Shown one piece after another: positions 1 to 7,484 of a stretch of 64,000 bases of DNA. The stretch is taken from contig JAKSPL010000001.1 in the NCBI GenBank assembly GCA_024404815.1, positions 100,984 through 164,983 of the forward strand, written 5' to 3'. The translations under genes and the position numbers were made by a program. Each line of letters opens with the position of its first letter. Within the stretch, counting starts at the first letter, position 1. The notes beneath the pieces are model-generated. The model was not told the DNA's origin. It saw nothing but the letters and a program-made list of their open reading frames with translations, and ran no database searches. The DNA comes from Oscillospiraceae bacterium. Its GTDB lineage: Bacteria; Bacillota; Clostridia; Oscillospirales; Ruminococcaceae.

Positions 1-978
1 AAGCAAAGCCTGTTTCATGCGTTTTTTGCCTGTCGGGTTGATGCGTTCACCAATGACACGGGGCATATCCAAACGGACAGTACGTGTGCCTGAGCAGACG
101 GCTTTCGGCACCTGCCGCGGAGATCTGTCGCGTGTTTTTGTGGATAATGCCGATCTCAGCGCACGGATATAGTCGGGCGTTGAACCACAGCATCCGCCCA
201 TAAATTGCACACCGATCTCTGCATACTGTGAGAGGACTTCTGCAAATTCCTGCGGAGATACGTGATAATCCCCTGTTACGGGATCGGGCAGTCCTGCATT
301 CGGCTTCGCAATCAGCGGCAAGGTTGTCCACGCAGACAGTTCTTTCATCAGCGGCAGAACCTCCTGCGGTCCGAGCGAACAGTTGATACCAATGGCATCG
401 ACACCCAGTCCTTCCAGCGTCAAAGCCGCCGCCGAAATCGGACAGCCAGTAAAGGTTCTGCCGTTTTCCATAAACGTCATCGTGCAGAGAACAGGAAGCT
501 TTGTGTTTTCCTTCGCCGCAAGCACTGCCGCCTTTGTTTCAAGCAGATCGCTCATCGTTTCAATGGCGATCAGGTCGGCTCCTGCGGCTTCTGCGGCGGT
601 CATGACCTCACGGTAGGCATCATAGGCATCTTCGAACGTCAGTGTACCCGCAGGCTGCAAAAGCTGTCCTGTCGGTCCGACATCCAATGCGACAAGTGCA
701 GAATCCCCTGCTTCTTTTTTCGCAATGGCAATCGCCGCTTTGACGCATTCCACCGCGTCCAGTCCTGTCCCTTGCAGCTTGATACGGTTCGCGCCAAACG
801 TACAAGCCATGAAAATTTCAGAGCCTGCATCCACATATGCGCGATGGACCGCTGCGACACGCTCCGGCTCAGTCAGACAGAGCTGTTCAGGTATCTCTCC
901 TGCGGACAGATGCAGCATCGTACCCATGCCGCCGTCGAGAAAAACAAATTCCTTTGAAAGGAGTGATTGCAATGTCAT
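1..978 (-). CDS. metH: Cobalamin-dependent methionine synthase MetH, N-terminal part (runs off window)
   Basis: Methyl transfer from methyl-tetrahydrofolate via cobalamin to homocysteine, in the cytoplasm. Only the first 326 codons are present and the frame stays open to base 1. I read an N-terminal homocysteine S-methyltransferase barrel with the zinc ligands expected for this family: Cys in GINCS near residue 198 and the Cys pair in GGCCGS near residue 262. The start of the pterin-binding domain (PRVIGERINPTG, about residue 305) follows. The ATG at 978 is preceded by AGGAAAGG. It lies downstream of a separate MetH reactivation-domain gene and metF in the same direction, giving a methionine-synthesis unit. 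BhmT-like proteins share the first domain, but the pterin-domain start favours MetH. Confidence 0.9.
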   Translation of the reverse strand, partial: MTLQSLLSKEFVFLDGGMGTMLHLSAGEIPEQLCLTEPERVAAVHRAYVDAGSEIFMACTFGANRIKLQGTGLDAVECVKAAIAIAKKEAGDSALVALDVGPTGQLLQPAGTLTFEDAYDAYREVMTAAEAAGADLIAIETMSDLLETKAAVLAAKENTKLPVLCTMTFMENGRTFTGCPISAAALTLEGLGVDAIGINCSLGPQEVLPLMKELSAWTTLPLIAKPNAGLPDPVTGDYHVSPQEFAEVLSQYAEIGVQFMGGCCGSTPDYIRALRSALSTKTRDRSPRQVPKAVCSGTRTVRLDMPRVIGERINPTGKKRMKQALL

Positions 979-998
979 TCCGTATGTACCTTTCCTGA

Positions 999-1658
999 TT
1001 ATCTAGTGACACGGCTGCGGCAGGTGTCATAGCGCGGACAGCCCGTGCAGTTTACACCGCAGACATATTTTCTTGCGTCATGAACAGGCGAATCAGACAA
1101 GCCGATAATCGCCGTTACGGACTTCATCGGGAGCAGGAGCTGACGGTCAGTCGCGGTCAGTCCGATTTTCCGTTCTGCGTCCAGCAGGCGCAGCAGTCCG
1201 CTCTGTGTCGAAAGCGGAAAATCACCGTAGCCTGCGCTGAATCTTGCCGTCAGGAACGGTTTATCCGTCCGCGCACGCACCTGCTTCTCCACATCTTCAC
1301 AGAGGTGTTCACACGCTTCTGATGCGATCGCATCCAAGAAGAGTGCCTTTGTCATATCGGTCGCCTGAAAACGGCGGATGATCGTATCCACAGCAGAAGA
1401 AAGCGTCACAGCCAGCACAGCCGCCTGTGTACAGCCTTTCAGATGGGCAGCAATATCCTTTCCCGGCAGCGGCACATCGCCAAGACACAGGCTTTTTTCC
1501 CATGTCAGCGGATAAATTCGCCAAATCGTCCGCGGCCATGCAACTTTGCAGAGCGTTGCGATCATATCACTCATGATCTGCGAAAGTGCGGCGTCTGTAT
1601 TGGTTACTCCCAATTCGCGCAGAATCGAAGCGCGGTTAAAATCTTCAGGTCGCATCAT
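999..1658 (-). CDS. Stand-alone vitamin B12-dependent methionine synthase reactivation-domain protein
   Basis: A 219-residue protein resembling the C-terminal AdoMet-binding reactivation domain of MetH, encoded as its own gene. In the family this domain supports reductive remethylation of inactive cob(II)alamin on MetH. A Cys-rich tail (CGVNCTGCPRYDTC) ends the protein. I chose the ATG at 1658 because it overlaps the metF stop as ATGA, suggesting translational coupling. An upstream ATG at 1670 has no room for a ribosome site. It sits between metF and metH, which fits a split methionine synthase whose main chain would lack this domain. The rest of metH is outside the window, so the split is an inference. 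Confidence 0.82.
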   Translation of the reverse strand: MMRPEDFNRASILRELGVTNTDAALSQIMSDMIATLCKVAWPRTIWRIYPLTWEKSLCLGDVPLPGKDIAAHLKGCTQAAVLAVTLSSAVDTIIRRFQATDMTKALFLDAIASEACEHLCEDVEKQVRARTDKPFLTARFSAGYGDFPLSTQSGLLRLLDAERKIGLTATDRQLLLPMKSVTAIIGLSDSPVHDARKYVCGVNCTGCPRYDTCRSRVTR

Positions 1659-2518
1659 ATTTTCACGCATTCCCGGACAGACTCGGTGATATACCGAGCA
1701 ACATCCGCATTATTCATAGTGTAGATGTGGACTCCGCTGACACCATGTTCCAGCAGGTCGATGATTTGTTCGATCGCGTATTCCAAGCCTGCCGCTTTGA
1801 GCGACTGTGCATCATCGGAATACCGTGCCATCAGCTTTGCAAGCCGAGGCGGAATACTTGCACCGCAAAGCGAAACCATACGCTCAATGGACTTCTTGTT
1901 GGTGATCGGCATTATGCCTGCCTCGATCGGGATCTTGATGCCTGCCGCATCGGTCATTTCCAGAAAGCGGTAGAAATCCTGATTGTTGAAGAAAAGCTGC
2001 GAAATCAGGTGCGATACACCTGCATCCACCTTTTCTTTCAGGTGACGGACATCCTCAGCAAGACTTTTCGCCTCGGGGTGTCCCTCGGGATAACAGGCAC
2101 CGCAAATGTCAAAATCGCCGTTTTCACGAATGAATTCGACCAGATCAGCCGCATATTTAAAATCGGTTTTCGGTTCAAGATCAGGATTTCGGTCGCCGCG
2201 CAGGGCAAGAATGTTCTCAACTCCGCGTGCTCGGAAATCCTGAAGCTTTGCAAGAACGCTCTCCTTTGTTTCATTGATGCAGGGCAGATGGGCAATCGAA
2301 TTGATGCCGTGCTTCTTCTGCAGCGTTTCGCAGATCTCTGCGGTGGATGCGCCGGGCGTTGAACCGCCTGCCCCGTAGGTCACGCTGATGAAATCCGGCT
2401 GCAAATCCTGCAATGCGTTTAATGTTTCATAGATCTGTGCAATCGGCGTGGTCGGCTTCGGAGGGAACACCTCAAACGAAAACACACGCTTCTGCTCAAA
2501 TATTGATGTTACTTTCAT
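1655..2518 (-). CDS. metF: Methylenetetrahydrofolate reductase MetF
   Basis: Reduces 5,10-methylene-THF to 5-methyl-THF, the methyl donor for MetH, using a flavin. The 287-residue length is normal for bacterial MetF. The N-terminus has the family pattern FSFEVFPPK, followed by FISVTYGAGG and LALRGD, the barrel strands that hold FAD and folate. It lies directly upstream of the MetH reactivation domain and metH, completing a one-carbon-to-methionine module. The gap to ung is only about 16 bases, so it is probably co-transcribed from upstream. No SAM riboswitch or S-box fits in that gap. Confidence 0.95.
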   Translation of the reverse strand: MKVTSIFEQKRVFSFEVFPPKPTTPIAQIYETLNALQDLQPDFISVTYGAGGSTPGASTAEICETLQKKHGINSIAHLPCINETKESVLAKLQDFRARGVENILALRGDRNPDLEPKTDFKYAADLVEFIRENGDFDICGACYPEGHPEAKSLAEDVRHLKEKVDAGVSHLISQLFFNNQDFYRFLEMTDAAGIKIPIEAGIMPITNKKSIERMVSLCGASIPPRLAKLMARYSDDAQSLKAAGLEYAIEQIIDLLEHGVSGVHIYTMNNADVARYITESVRECVKI

Positions 2519-2534
2519 ATAAATTCCTCACTTG

Positions 2535-3209
2535 TTATACGTCGATACGCCAGTCAATCGGCGGCATCCCGTGCTGCTCTAAAAAAGCATTGGTCTTGGA
2601 AAAATGACGGCATCCGAAAAAGCCGTGATACGCTGAAAGCGGACTCGGATGCGGACATTGGAGAATCAGATGCTGCGGTGCGGTGATGAGCGATGCCTTT
2701 GCACGTGCGTTTCCGCCCCATAGCAGAAATACAACAGGCTGTTCGCGTTCGTTCAGGAGCTTGATAATGGAATCAGTCACCTGCTCCCAGCCCATACCGT
2801 GATGGCTGTTTGCCTGTCCTGCGCGTACCGTCAGCGCAGCGTTCAAAAGCAGAACCCCCTGCTTTGCCCAAGCTGTCAGTTCTCCATGCTTTCCGCGGTT
2901 GTCAATGCCCAGATCATCGTAGATTTCTTTGAAAATATTGACAAGCGACGGCGGCGGCTGAATGCCTTTTCGTACCGAAAAACTCAGTCCGTGTGCCTGT
3001 CCCTCGCCGTGGTAGGGGTCCTGCCCCAGTATCACACAACGCACATCTTTGTACGGTGTCAGTTTGAGTGCGTTGAAAATGTCGTACATACTCGGATATA
3101 TCTTCTTCGTGCGGTATTCGTTGATGAGAAACTGCCGAAGCTGCAAATAGGATTCCGACTGAAACTGCGGTGCAAGCAGCGCATCCCAGTCATTTCCGAT
3201 ATTGACCAT
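2535..3209 (-). CDS. ung: Uracil-DNA glycosylase (family 1)
   Basis: Removes uracil from DNA to start base-excision repair. The 224-residue protein carries the family 1 water-activating motif GQDPYHGEGQAHGLSFSV with the catalytic Asp. The C-terminal DNA-intercalation motif HPSPLSAYHGFFGCRHF also matches the family. Its start has a good ribosome site (AGGTG) upstream. It is transcribed in the same direction as alr upstream and metF downstream, with gaps of about 30 and 16 bases. There is no obvious functional link to those neighbours. Confidence 0.97.
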   Translation of the reverse strand: MVNIGNDWDALLAPQFQSESYLQLRQFLINEYRTKKIYPSMYDIFNALKLTPYKDVRCVILGQDPYHGEGQAHGLSFSVRKGIQPPPSLVNIFKEIYDDLGIDNRGKHGELTAWAKQGVLLLNAALTVRAGQANSHHGMGWEQVTDSIIKLLNEREQPVVFLLWGGNARAKASLITAPQHLILQCPHPSPLSAYHGFFGCRHFSKTNAFLEQHGMPPIDWRIDV

Positions 3210-3238
3210 AGTTCACCTCATATGTGTGTATTGTTCAT

Positions 3239-4432
3239 TCAGATAGAGCCGCGTGAGCCGTGGAGAATGTTGTCAGATACACCGATCGGTTCGCCATATT
3301 GCAGGAAGAAACGCGGTACACGTTCTCCGACTGCACAGACGACCTCGTAATTGATCGTTCCTGTATGTTCGGCGATCAAATCCGCAGAACATCTGCCCTC
3401 GGGATCTCCAAAAATCGTCACAATATCACCGACTGCAAGATCATTCGCACCTGTAACGTCCAGCATCAGCTGGTCCATGCACACTCTTCCAATCAGCGGA
3501 AACAGCCGGTCACGAATCAACATTTTACAGTCTCCTGCATTCGCACGCCAGAAACCGTCAGCATATCCGATCGGCACGGTCGCAACCATACGGTCGGATT
3601 CTGCGGTGTAGGTATGTCCATAGCTGACACTATCGCCTTTTGCAAGCAGCTTCATATGGGAAATAACACTTTTCAGCGTCATAACAGGACGCAGTTCGGG
3701 AAGATTCCGCACATCCGCAGAGGGACGCAGTCCATACAGCACCACGCCTGCGCGTACCATATCCAGATGGAACTCTGGATAGTCAAAAATCGCCGCGCTG
3801 TTCGCACAATGGCGAATCGTGAACGAGATTCCTTTGGATTCAAGATAGCTGATCGCTTCTTCAAATGCAGCAAACTGTGCACGAGTATAGGCTTCTCCCG
3901 CTTCTCCTTCATCCGCAGACGCAAAATGGGTAAAAATACCCTCCGTCAGCAGACAGGGAAGATGGCAGACGGCGTTTGCATCCGAAAGCTCCGAATGACC
4001 GCCGTGATGCTGAAAACCGATTCTGCCCATACCTGTGTCGATTTTGATGTGAATATGTACTCTGACACCTGCGGACATTGCCGCCTGCGAAAGTGCCTCG
4101 CCGTACGTACGGGAATAGACACACTGCGAAATATGATGAGATGCCAGCAGATCCGCACATTCAGGCGGTGTATAGCCGAGAATCAGAATCGGAAGCGAGA
4201 TATTCGCCTCACGAAGCTGAACCGCCTCCTCCAAGTTCGAAACAGCCAGATAATCCGCGCCAAGCGATGCATACAGCGAAGCCAGTTTCACAGCATTGTG
4301 CCCATATGCGTTCGCCTTTATCACACAGCAAACCTTTGCGTCTTTACGTGTTTGCTTTCGAATCTGCTGATAATTCCATGCGGCATTGTCCAGATTGATT
4401 TCTGCCCAAGTCCGCTTTCGGATGCCTTGCAT
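3239..4432 (-). CDS. alr: Alanine racemase
   Basis: PLP enzyme that interconverts L- and D-alanine for peptidoglycan. At 397 residues it has the family length. The PLP lysine motif is visible near residue 38 (VIKANAYGHN). The second catalytic base, Tyr, lies in the C-terminal domain in the VSYGHTY region, and the conserved RVCMDQ stretch follows. It is the first gene of a leftward run (alr, ung, metF, reactivation domain, metH) with a sigma-A-type promoter just upstream. In sporulating Firmicutes some Alr copies act in the spore. Nothing here distinguishes a vegetative from a spore role, although sigG is the next gene upstream. Confidence 0.96.
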   Translation of the reverse strand: MQGIRKRTWAEINLDNAAWNYQQIRKQTRKDAKVCCVIKANAYGHNAVKLASLYASLGADYLAVSNLEEAVQLREANISLPILILGYTPPECADLLASHHISQCVYSRTYGEALSQAAMSAGVRVHIHIKIDTGMGRIGFQHHGGHSELSDANAVCHLPCLLTEGIFTHFASADEGEAGEAYTRAQFAAFEEAISYLESKGISFTIRHCANSAAIFDYPEFHLDMVRAGVVLYGLRPSADVRNLPELRPVMTLKSVISHMKLLAKGDSVSYGHTYTAESDRMVATVPIGYADGFWRANAGDCKMLIRDRLFPLIGRVCMDQLMLDVTGANDLAVGDIVTIFGDPEGRCSADLIAEHTGTINYEVVCAVGERVPRFFLQYGEPIGVSDNILHGSRGSI

Positions 4433-4468
4433 AAATGGTCAGAGTCCTTTCTCCATATATTCCATATT

Positions 4469-4497
4469 ATCATACCATATTTTCTGCAAAATGTAAA
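4469..4497 (-). promoter_or_regulatory. Sigma-A-type promoter for alr
   Basis: On the minus strand, TTTACA (4492-4497) and TATGAT (4469-4474) are separated by 17 bases. The pair lies 37-65 bases upstream of alr and downstream of the sigG terminator, so it likely drives alr-ung-metF-metH. Confidence 0.72.
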
Positions 4498-4504
4498 GCC
4501 TTTT

Positions 4505-4538
4505 TCAAAAGAAAAAGCCATTGTCGCTGAACAATGGC
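4505..4538 (-). terminator. Rho-independent terminator after sigG
   Basis: Inverted repeat GCCATTGT / ACAATGGC (4517-4524 and 4531-4538) with a 6-base loop. On the minus strand it is followed by TTTTTCTTTT. It lies just past the sigG stop codon and before the alr promoter. Confidence 0.85.
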
Positions 4539-4566
4539 AATATCGTTATAAATATTGTTCGTCAAA

Positions 4567-5340
4567 TCAGATTTCCGCCTTGATTTTTGCAATCGCTCCT
4601 TTTTCCAAACGAGAAACCTGCGCCTGTGAAATCCCGATTTCAGAAGCAACTTCCATCTGCGTTTTTCCCTGCAAAAATCGTCGGTTCAGGATGCTCTGTT
4701 CACGCGGTGAAAGTTTACGAATTGCCTCTCGAATCGTCATTTCATGAAGCCAGGATTCATCTGTGTTCGGGTCGCTGATCTGATCAATCAGATAGAGCGT
4801 ATCGCCCGAATCAGAGTAGAGCGGTTCGAACAGCGAAACAGGGTCAGACACACTTTCCAAAGCCATGACAACATCCGCCCGCTCTTCACCGATCCGCTGC
4901 GCAATATCCTCCACATTTGGTTCACGGCCATATGCCAGTGTGAGTTGTTCTTTCGCCTGCATCGCCTTGTACGCCAAATCACGCAGAGAACGGCTGACCT
5001 TGACTGTATGATAATCGCGTAAATAACGCCGCAGTTCGCCGGAAATCATCGGCACACAGTACGTTGAAAAACGTACTTCTTTCGTTAAATCGAAATTTTC
5101 GATGGCTTTCATCAGACCTATCACGCCAATCTGAAAAAGGTCGTCCATATCCTCGCCGCGCCCGGAAAAACGCTGAATGACCGACAGCACAAGGCGCAGA
5201 TTTCCCTGTATCAGCCGATCACGGGCAAGCTTACTTCCTGTATCCTGATATTCACGTAAAAGCTGCATTTTTTCACTTTCTTTCAGGACTTCCAGTTTTG
5301 ATGTGTCGATACCTGAAATGACAACTTTCTGATACGCCAT
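4567..5340 (-). CDS. sigG: RNA polymerase sporulation sigma factor SigG
   Basis: Forespore-specific late sigma factor. The 257-residue length matches SigG. The N-terminus (KVVISGIDTSKLEVL) carries the SigG-type leader, followed by a sigma region 2 (GNLRLVLSVIQRF, DLFQIGVIGLMKAIENFD, RFSTYCVPMISGELRRYLRD). Region 3, and region 4 with its helix-turn-helix (QMEVASEIGISQAQVSRLE), complete it. SigF is the closest alternative, but the N-terminal leader and the lack of spoIIAA/spoIIAB neighbours favour SigG. The usual upstream spoIIGA-sigE pair is not present here; upstream is a divergent permease gene. Confidence 0.9.
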   Translation of the reverse strand: MAYQKVVISGIDTSKLEVLKESEKMQLLREYQDTGSKLARDRLIQGNLRLVLSVIQRFSGRGEDMDDLFQIGVIGLMKAIENFDLTKEVRFSTYCVPMISGELRRYLRDYHTVKVSRSLRDLAYKAMQAKEQLTLAYGREPNVEDIAQRIGEERADVVMALESVSDPVSLFEPLYSDSGDTLYLIDQISDPNTDESWLHEMTIREAIRKLSPREQSILNRRFLQGKTQMEVASEIGISQAQVSRLEKGAIAKIKAEI

Positions 5341-5406
5341 ACAATCGCCTCATTTCGTGAGAATAAGGCTAGTATTGCCCAATCAGAGCAAAATAATCCA
5401 AATTGC

Positions 5407-5435
5407 TTGACACATCAAAAATATTGTGGTATGAT
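5407..5435 (+). promoter_or_regulatory. Sigma-A-type promoter for the AT-rich permease
   Basis: TTGACA (5407-5412), a 17-base spacer and TATGAT (5430-5435). The start codon of the next gene is about 100 bases downstream, so the transcript has a modest leader in which I see no clear structure. Confidence 0.75.
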
Positions 5436-5535
5436 GTTTCAGGTCAAAAAGCGGCTGTTATTCCACAAGAACGTGTTCGTTCAGTTATTTATCAAAGATA
5501 AAGAAAAACGTAAGATTTAATCAAAGAGGATTTGT

Positions 5536-6654
5536 ATGAATACCATTCGTTTTTTTTGGAAGCATCAACCTGTTTTGTGCATCGCCGCTGTGCTTACCCT
5601 CATTTCCATGTTCTTTGTACCGCCATCTCTCCACTATTTCGATTATATTAACGCAAATACGTTGATATTATTATTTGCACTTATGGGAGCTGTCGCAGGG
5701 CTCAGAATGTGCGGAGTATTCAAAAAAATGGCGTCTGTTTTAACACAAAAATGCAATTCGTCACGTAGACTTGCTTTTTTCATGATGACAATTTGTTTTA
5801 TAATGTCCATGTTCATCACCAATGACGTTGCATTGCTCACCTTTGTACCAATCACATTGCTTATATATAGCGAATCTTCTGAAAAATCCTGTAATCTTGC
5901 ACTCATATGGACGGTCATTCTGGAAACTGTTGCGGCAAATCTCGGAAGCATGCTGCTTCCGACCGGAAATCCGCAAAATATTTATATTTGCTCATTCTAT
6001 TCTATGACTCCAAGCGAATTGATACAAGTATTGCTGCCATATGGAATCATTGCATATGCGTTACTTTGTTTATCCATACTCCTGTTGCCGAAATGTCAGA
6101 TAGACGCAAAAGAAGATAAAGCAACATCCAACAAATTTTCGTGGAAAACTACCATTTGCTGCATCCTCGTTTTTATCATTTCGCTACTGACAGTTGCAGG
6201 AAATGTTCCCTCTCTATTCTGCTTTATTAGTGCAATTGTTCTGTTGGCAATTGCAAGTCCCAGAATATTTATAAAAATTGATTATATGCTTCTGGCGACT
6301 TTTGTTTGCTTTTTTATATTTACCGGAAATCTCGGAAGCATCGATCAGATTCGAAATTTGATATCGCAAATTTTGACTGATCACGAATTAACAATCAGTA
6401 TCCTATGCTCACAAGTATTCAGCAATGTACCGGCAGCCATTTTGTTATCAGGGTTTACAAACGAAGCAAAACTCCTGCTGACAGGTGTCAATCTCGGCGG
6501 ACTCGGAACACCAATCGCATCTATGGCCAGCCTAATTTCATTCCAGCTGTATTCAAATGAAAAGCACGAATTATCAGGAAAATATATGGTTCGATTTCTA
6601 ATCTACAACTTTCTATTATTAGCAATTCTCTATGTCGTATCTCTAATATTATAA
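5536..6654 (+). CDS. ArsB/NhaD/SLC13-type anion or ion permease
   Basis: A 372-residue polytopic membrane protein with about ten hydrophobic segments. Two motifs point to the ion transporter superfamily (SLC13/CitMHS/ArsB/NhaD). FITNDVALLTFVPITL (about 94-109) and ANLGSMLLPTGNPQNIYI (about 134-151) are the paired re-entrant hairpin regions that bind substrate. A second-half equivalent (FSNVPAAILLSG, then NLGGLGTPIASMASL) is also present. The substrate cannot be told from sequence; anions such as dicarboxylate, or a Na+/H+ exchange role, are possible. The gene is clearly AT-richer than most of the window, uses many A/T-ending codons, and is a lone transcription unit with its own promoter and terminator. 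That suggests later acquisition. Confidence 0.75.
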   Translation: MNTIRFFWKHQPVLCIAAVLTLISMFFVPPSLHYFDYINANTLILLFALMGAVAGLRMCGVFKKMASVLTQKCNSSRRLAFFMMTICFIMSMFITNDVALLTFVPITLLIYSESSEKSCNLALIWTVILETVAANLGSMLLPTGNPQNIYICSFYSMTPSELIQVLLPYGIIAYALLCLSILLLPKCQIDAKEDKATSNKFSWKTTICCILVFIISLLTVAGNVPSLFCFISAIVLLAIASPRIFIKIDYMLLATFVCFFIFTGNLGSIDQIRNLISQILTDHELTISILCSQVFSNVPAAILLSGFTNEAKLLLTGVNLGGLGTPIASMASLISFQLYSNEKHELSGKYMVRFLIYNFLLLAILYVVSLIL

Positions 6655-6659
6655 AATAA

Positions 6660-6702
6660 GAAAGCACGCAAACAATTAAGTTTCGCGTGCTTCCTTTTTA
6701 TT
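6660..6702 (+). terminator. Rho-independent terminator after the permease
   Basis: Stem AAGCACGC / GCGTGCTT (6662-6669 and 6685-6692) followed by CCTTTTTATTTTA, immediately after the permease stop codon. Confidence 0.85.
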
Positions 6703-6736
6703 TTACATAAATTATTAAAAAGTACAAATCTCTCAA

Positions 6737-7003
6737 TCAGAGTTTTACCATCGCATCGATTTTCGGTGTAATCATCAGTGCAAGGATGAGGAAAAAGCCC
6801 TGAATTACGTACATATGGAAATTCAATGTGAGCTTTAATTGCACGAAAATAAGGTCTAAATCGATTTCATCGAATCCAAAATGAGCACTTTTACCAAGGA
6901 AAGCAATCAGTCCATACGATGACCCGGCAAAATATTCGCCGACAAATGCGCCAAGAATCGCAGCAAATGCGATCATAAAAAATAGAATAATTCTATACTT
7001 CAT
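6737..7003 (-). CDS. Small membrane protein, DUF4321-like
   Basis: An 88-residue protein with two hydrophobic segments, about residues 4-25 and 64-84, joined by a Gly/Phe/Asp-containing loop (FGFDEIDLDLIFVQLKLTLNF). The pattern resembles the small DUF4321 membrane proteins of Clostridia, as I remember that family; no function is known to me. It is the last gene of the leftward murC-lexA-zapA-U32-dut run, about 30 bases after dut. Base composition is AT-rich like its neighbours. Confidence 0.65.
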   Translation of the reverse strand: MKYRIILFFMIAFAAILGAFVGEYFAGSSYGLIAFLGKSAHFGFDEIDLDLIFVQLKLTLNFHMYVIQGFFLILALMITPKIDAMVKL

Positions 7004-7036
7004 ATTTACAACTTCCTTTCATTTATATATAAATAC

Positions 7037-7477
7037 TTAATTCAGGCCTGTCGAGCCAAATCCGCCATCACCACGTTCGGTTTCTTTTAGTTCATTGGTT
7101 GAATTAGTTTCAGGATATATAATCGGAACTGTAACTAACTGCGCAATTCTCATGCCGTCCGTCACGATAAATCCTTTGTCACTTTGATTAATTAAAGATA
7201 CACAAATTTCTCCGCGATAATCGGCATCTACCACTCCAACTCCGTTTGTGAGCGCAACTCCATATTTGCACGCAAGACCGGATCGAGCGAAAATCAGCAA
7301 AGATACGTTCAAATCAGAAGGTTCACATGCAACACCCGTTGGAATCATCTGAAACGAATGGGGCGGAATCTTACAAGGTTCTGGTAAGCATGCATACAAA
7401 TCAAGGCCTGCACTTTGAGCCGTAGCTCTTGTTGGCAAAATCGCGTTGCTGCGAAGTTTTTGAAAATTCAGTACCAT
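7037..7477 (-). CDS. dut: dUTP diphosphatase
   Basis: Hydrolyses dUTP to dUMP, keeping uracil out of DNA and feeding dTMP synthesis. All five trimeric dUTPase motifs are visible in order: AGLDLYA, RSGLACK, GVVDADYRGEI, GMRIAQL and RGDGGFGSTG. The ATG at 7477 is chosen because GAGG lies 5 bases upstream; a GTG two codons earlier falls inside that ribosome site. Its start region lies 7 bases after the U32 gene. It complements ung elsewhere in the window in uracil avoidance. Confidence 0.95.
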   Translation of the reverse strand: MVLNFQKLRSNAILPTRATAQSAGLDLYACLPEPCKIPPHSFQMIPTGVACEPSDLNVSLLIFARSGLACKYGVALTNGVGVVDADYRGEICVSLINQSDKGFIVTDGMRIAQLVTVPIIYPETNSTNELKETERGDGGFGSTGLN

Positions 7478-7484
7478 ACGCACC

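Noticed and set aside
2519-2534. SAM riboswitch upstream of metF
   Set aside because: The gap to ung is about 16 bases. The nearest larger gap, before alr, holds only a promoter and the sigG terminator.
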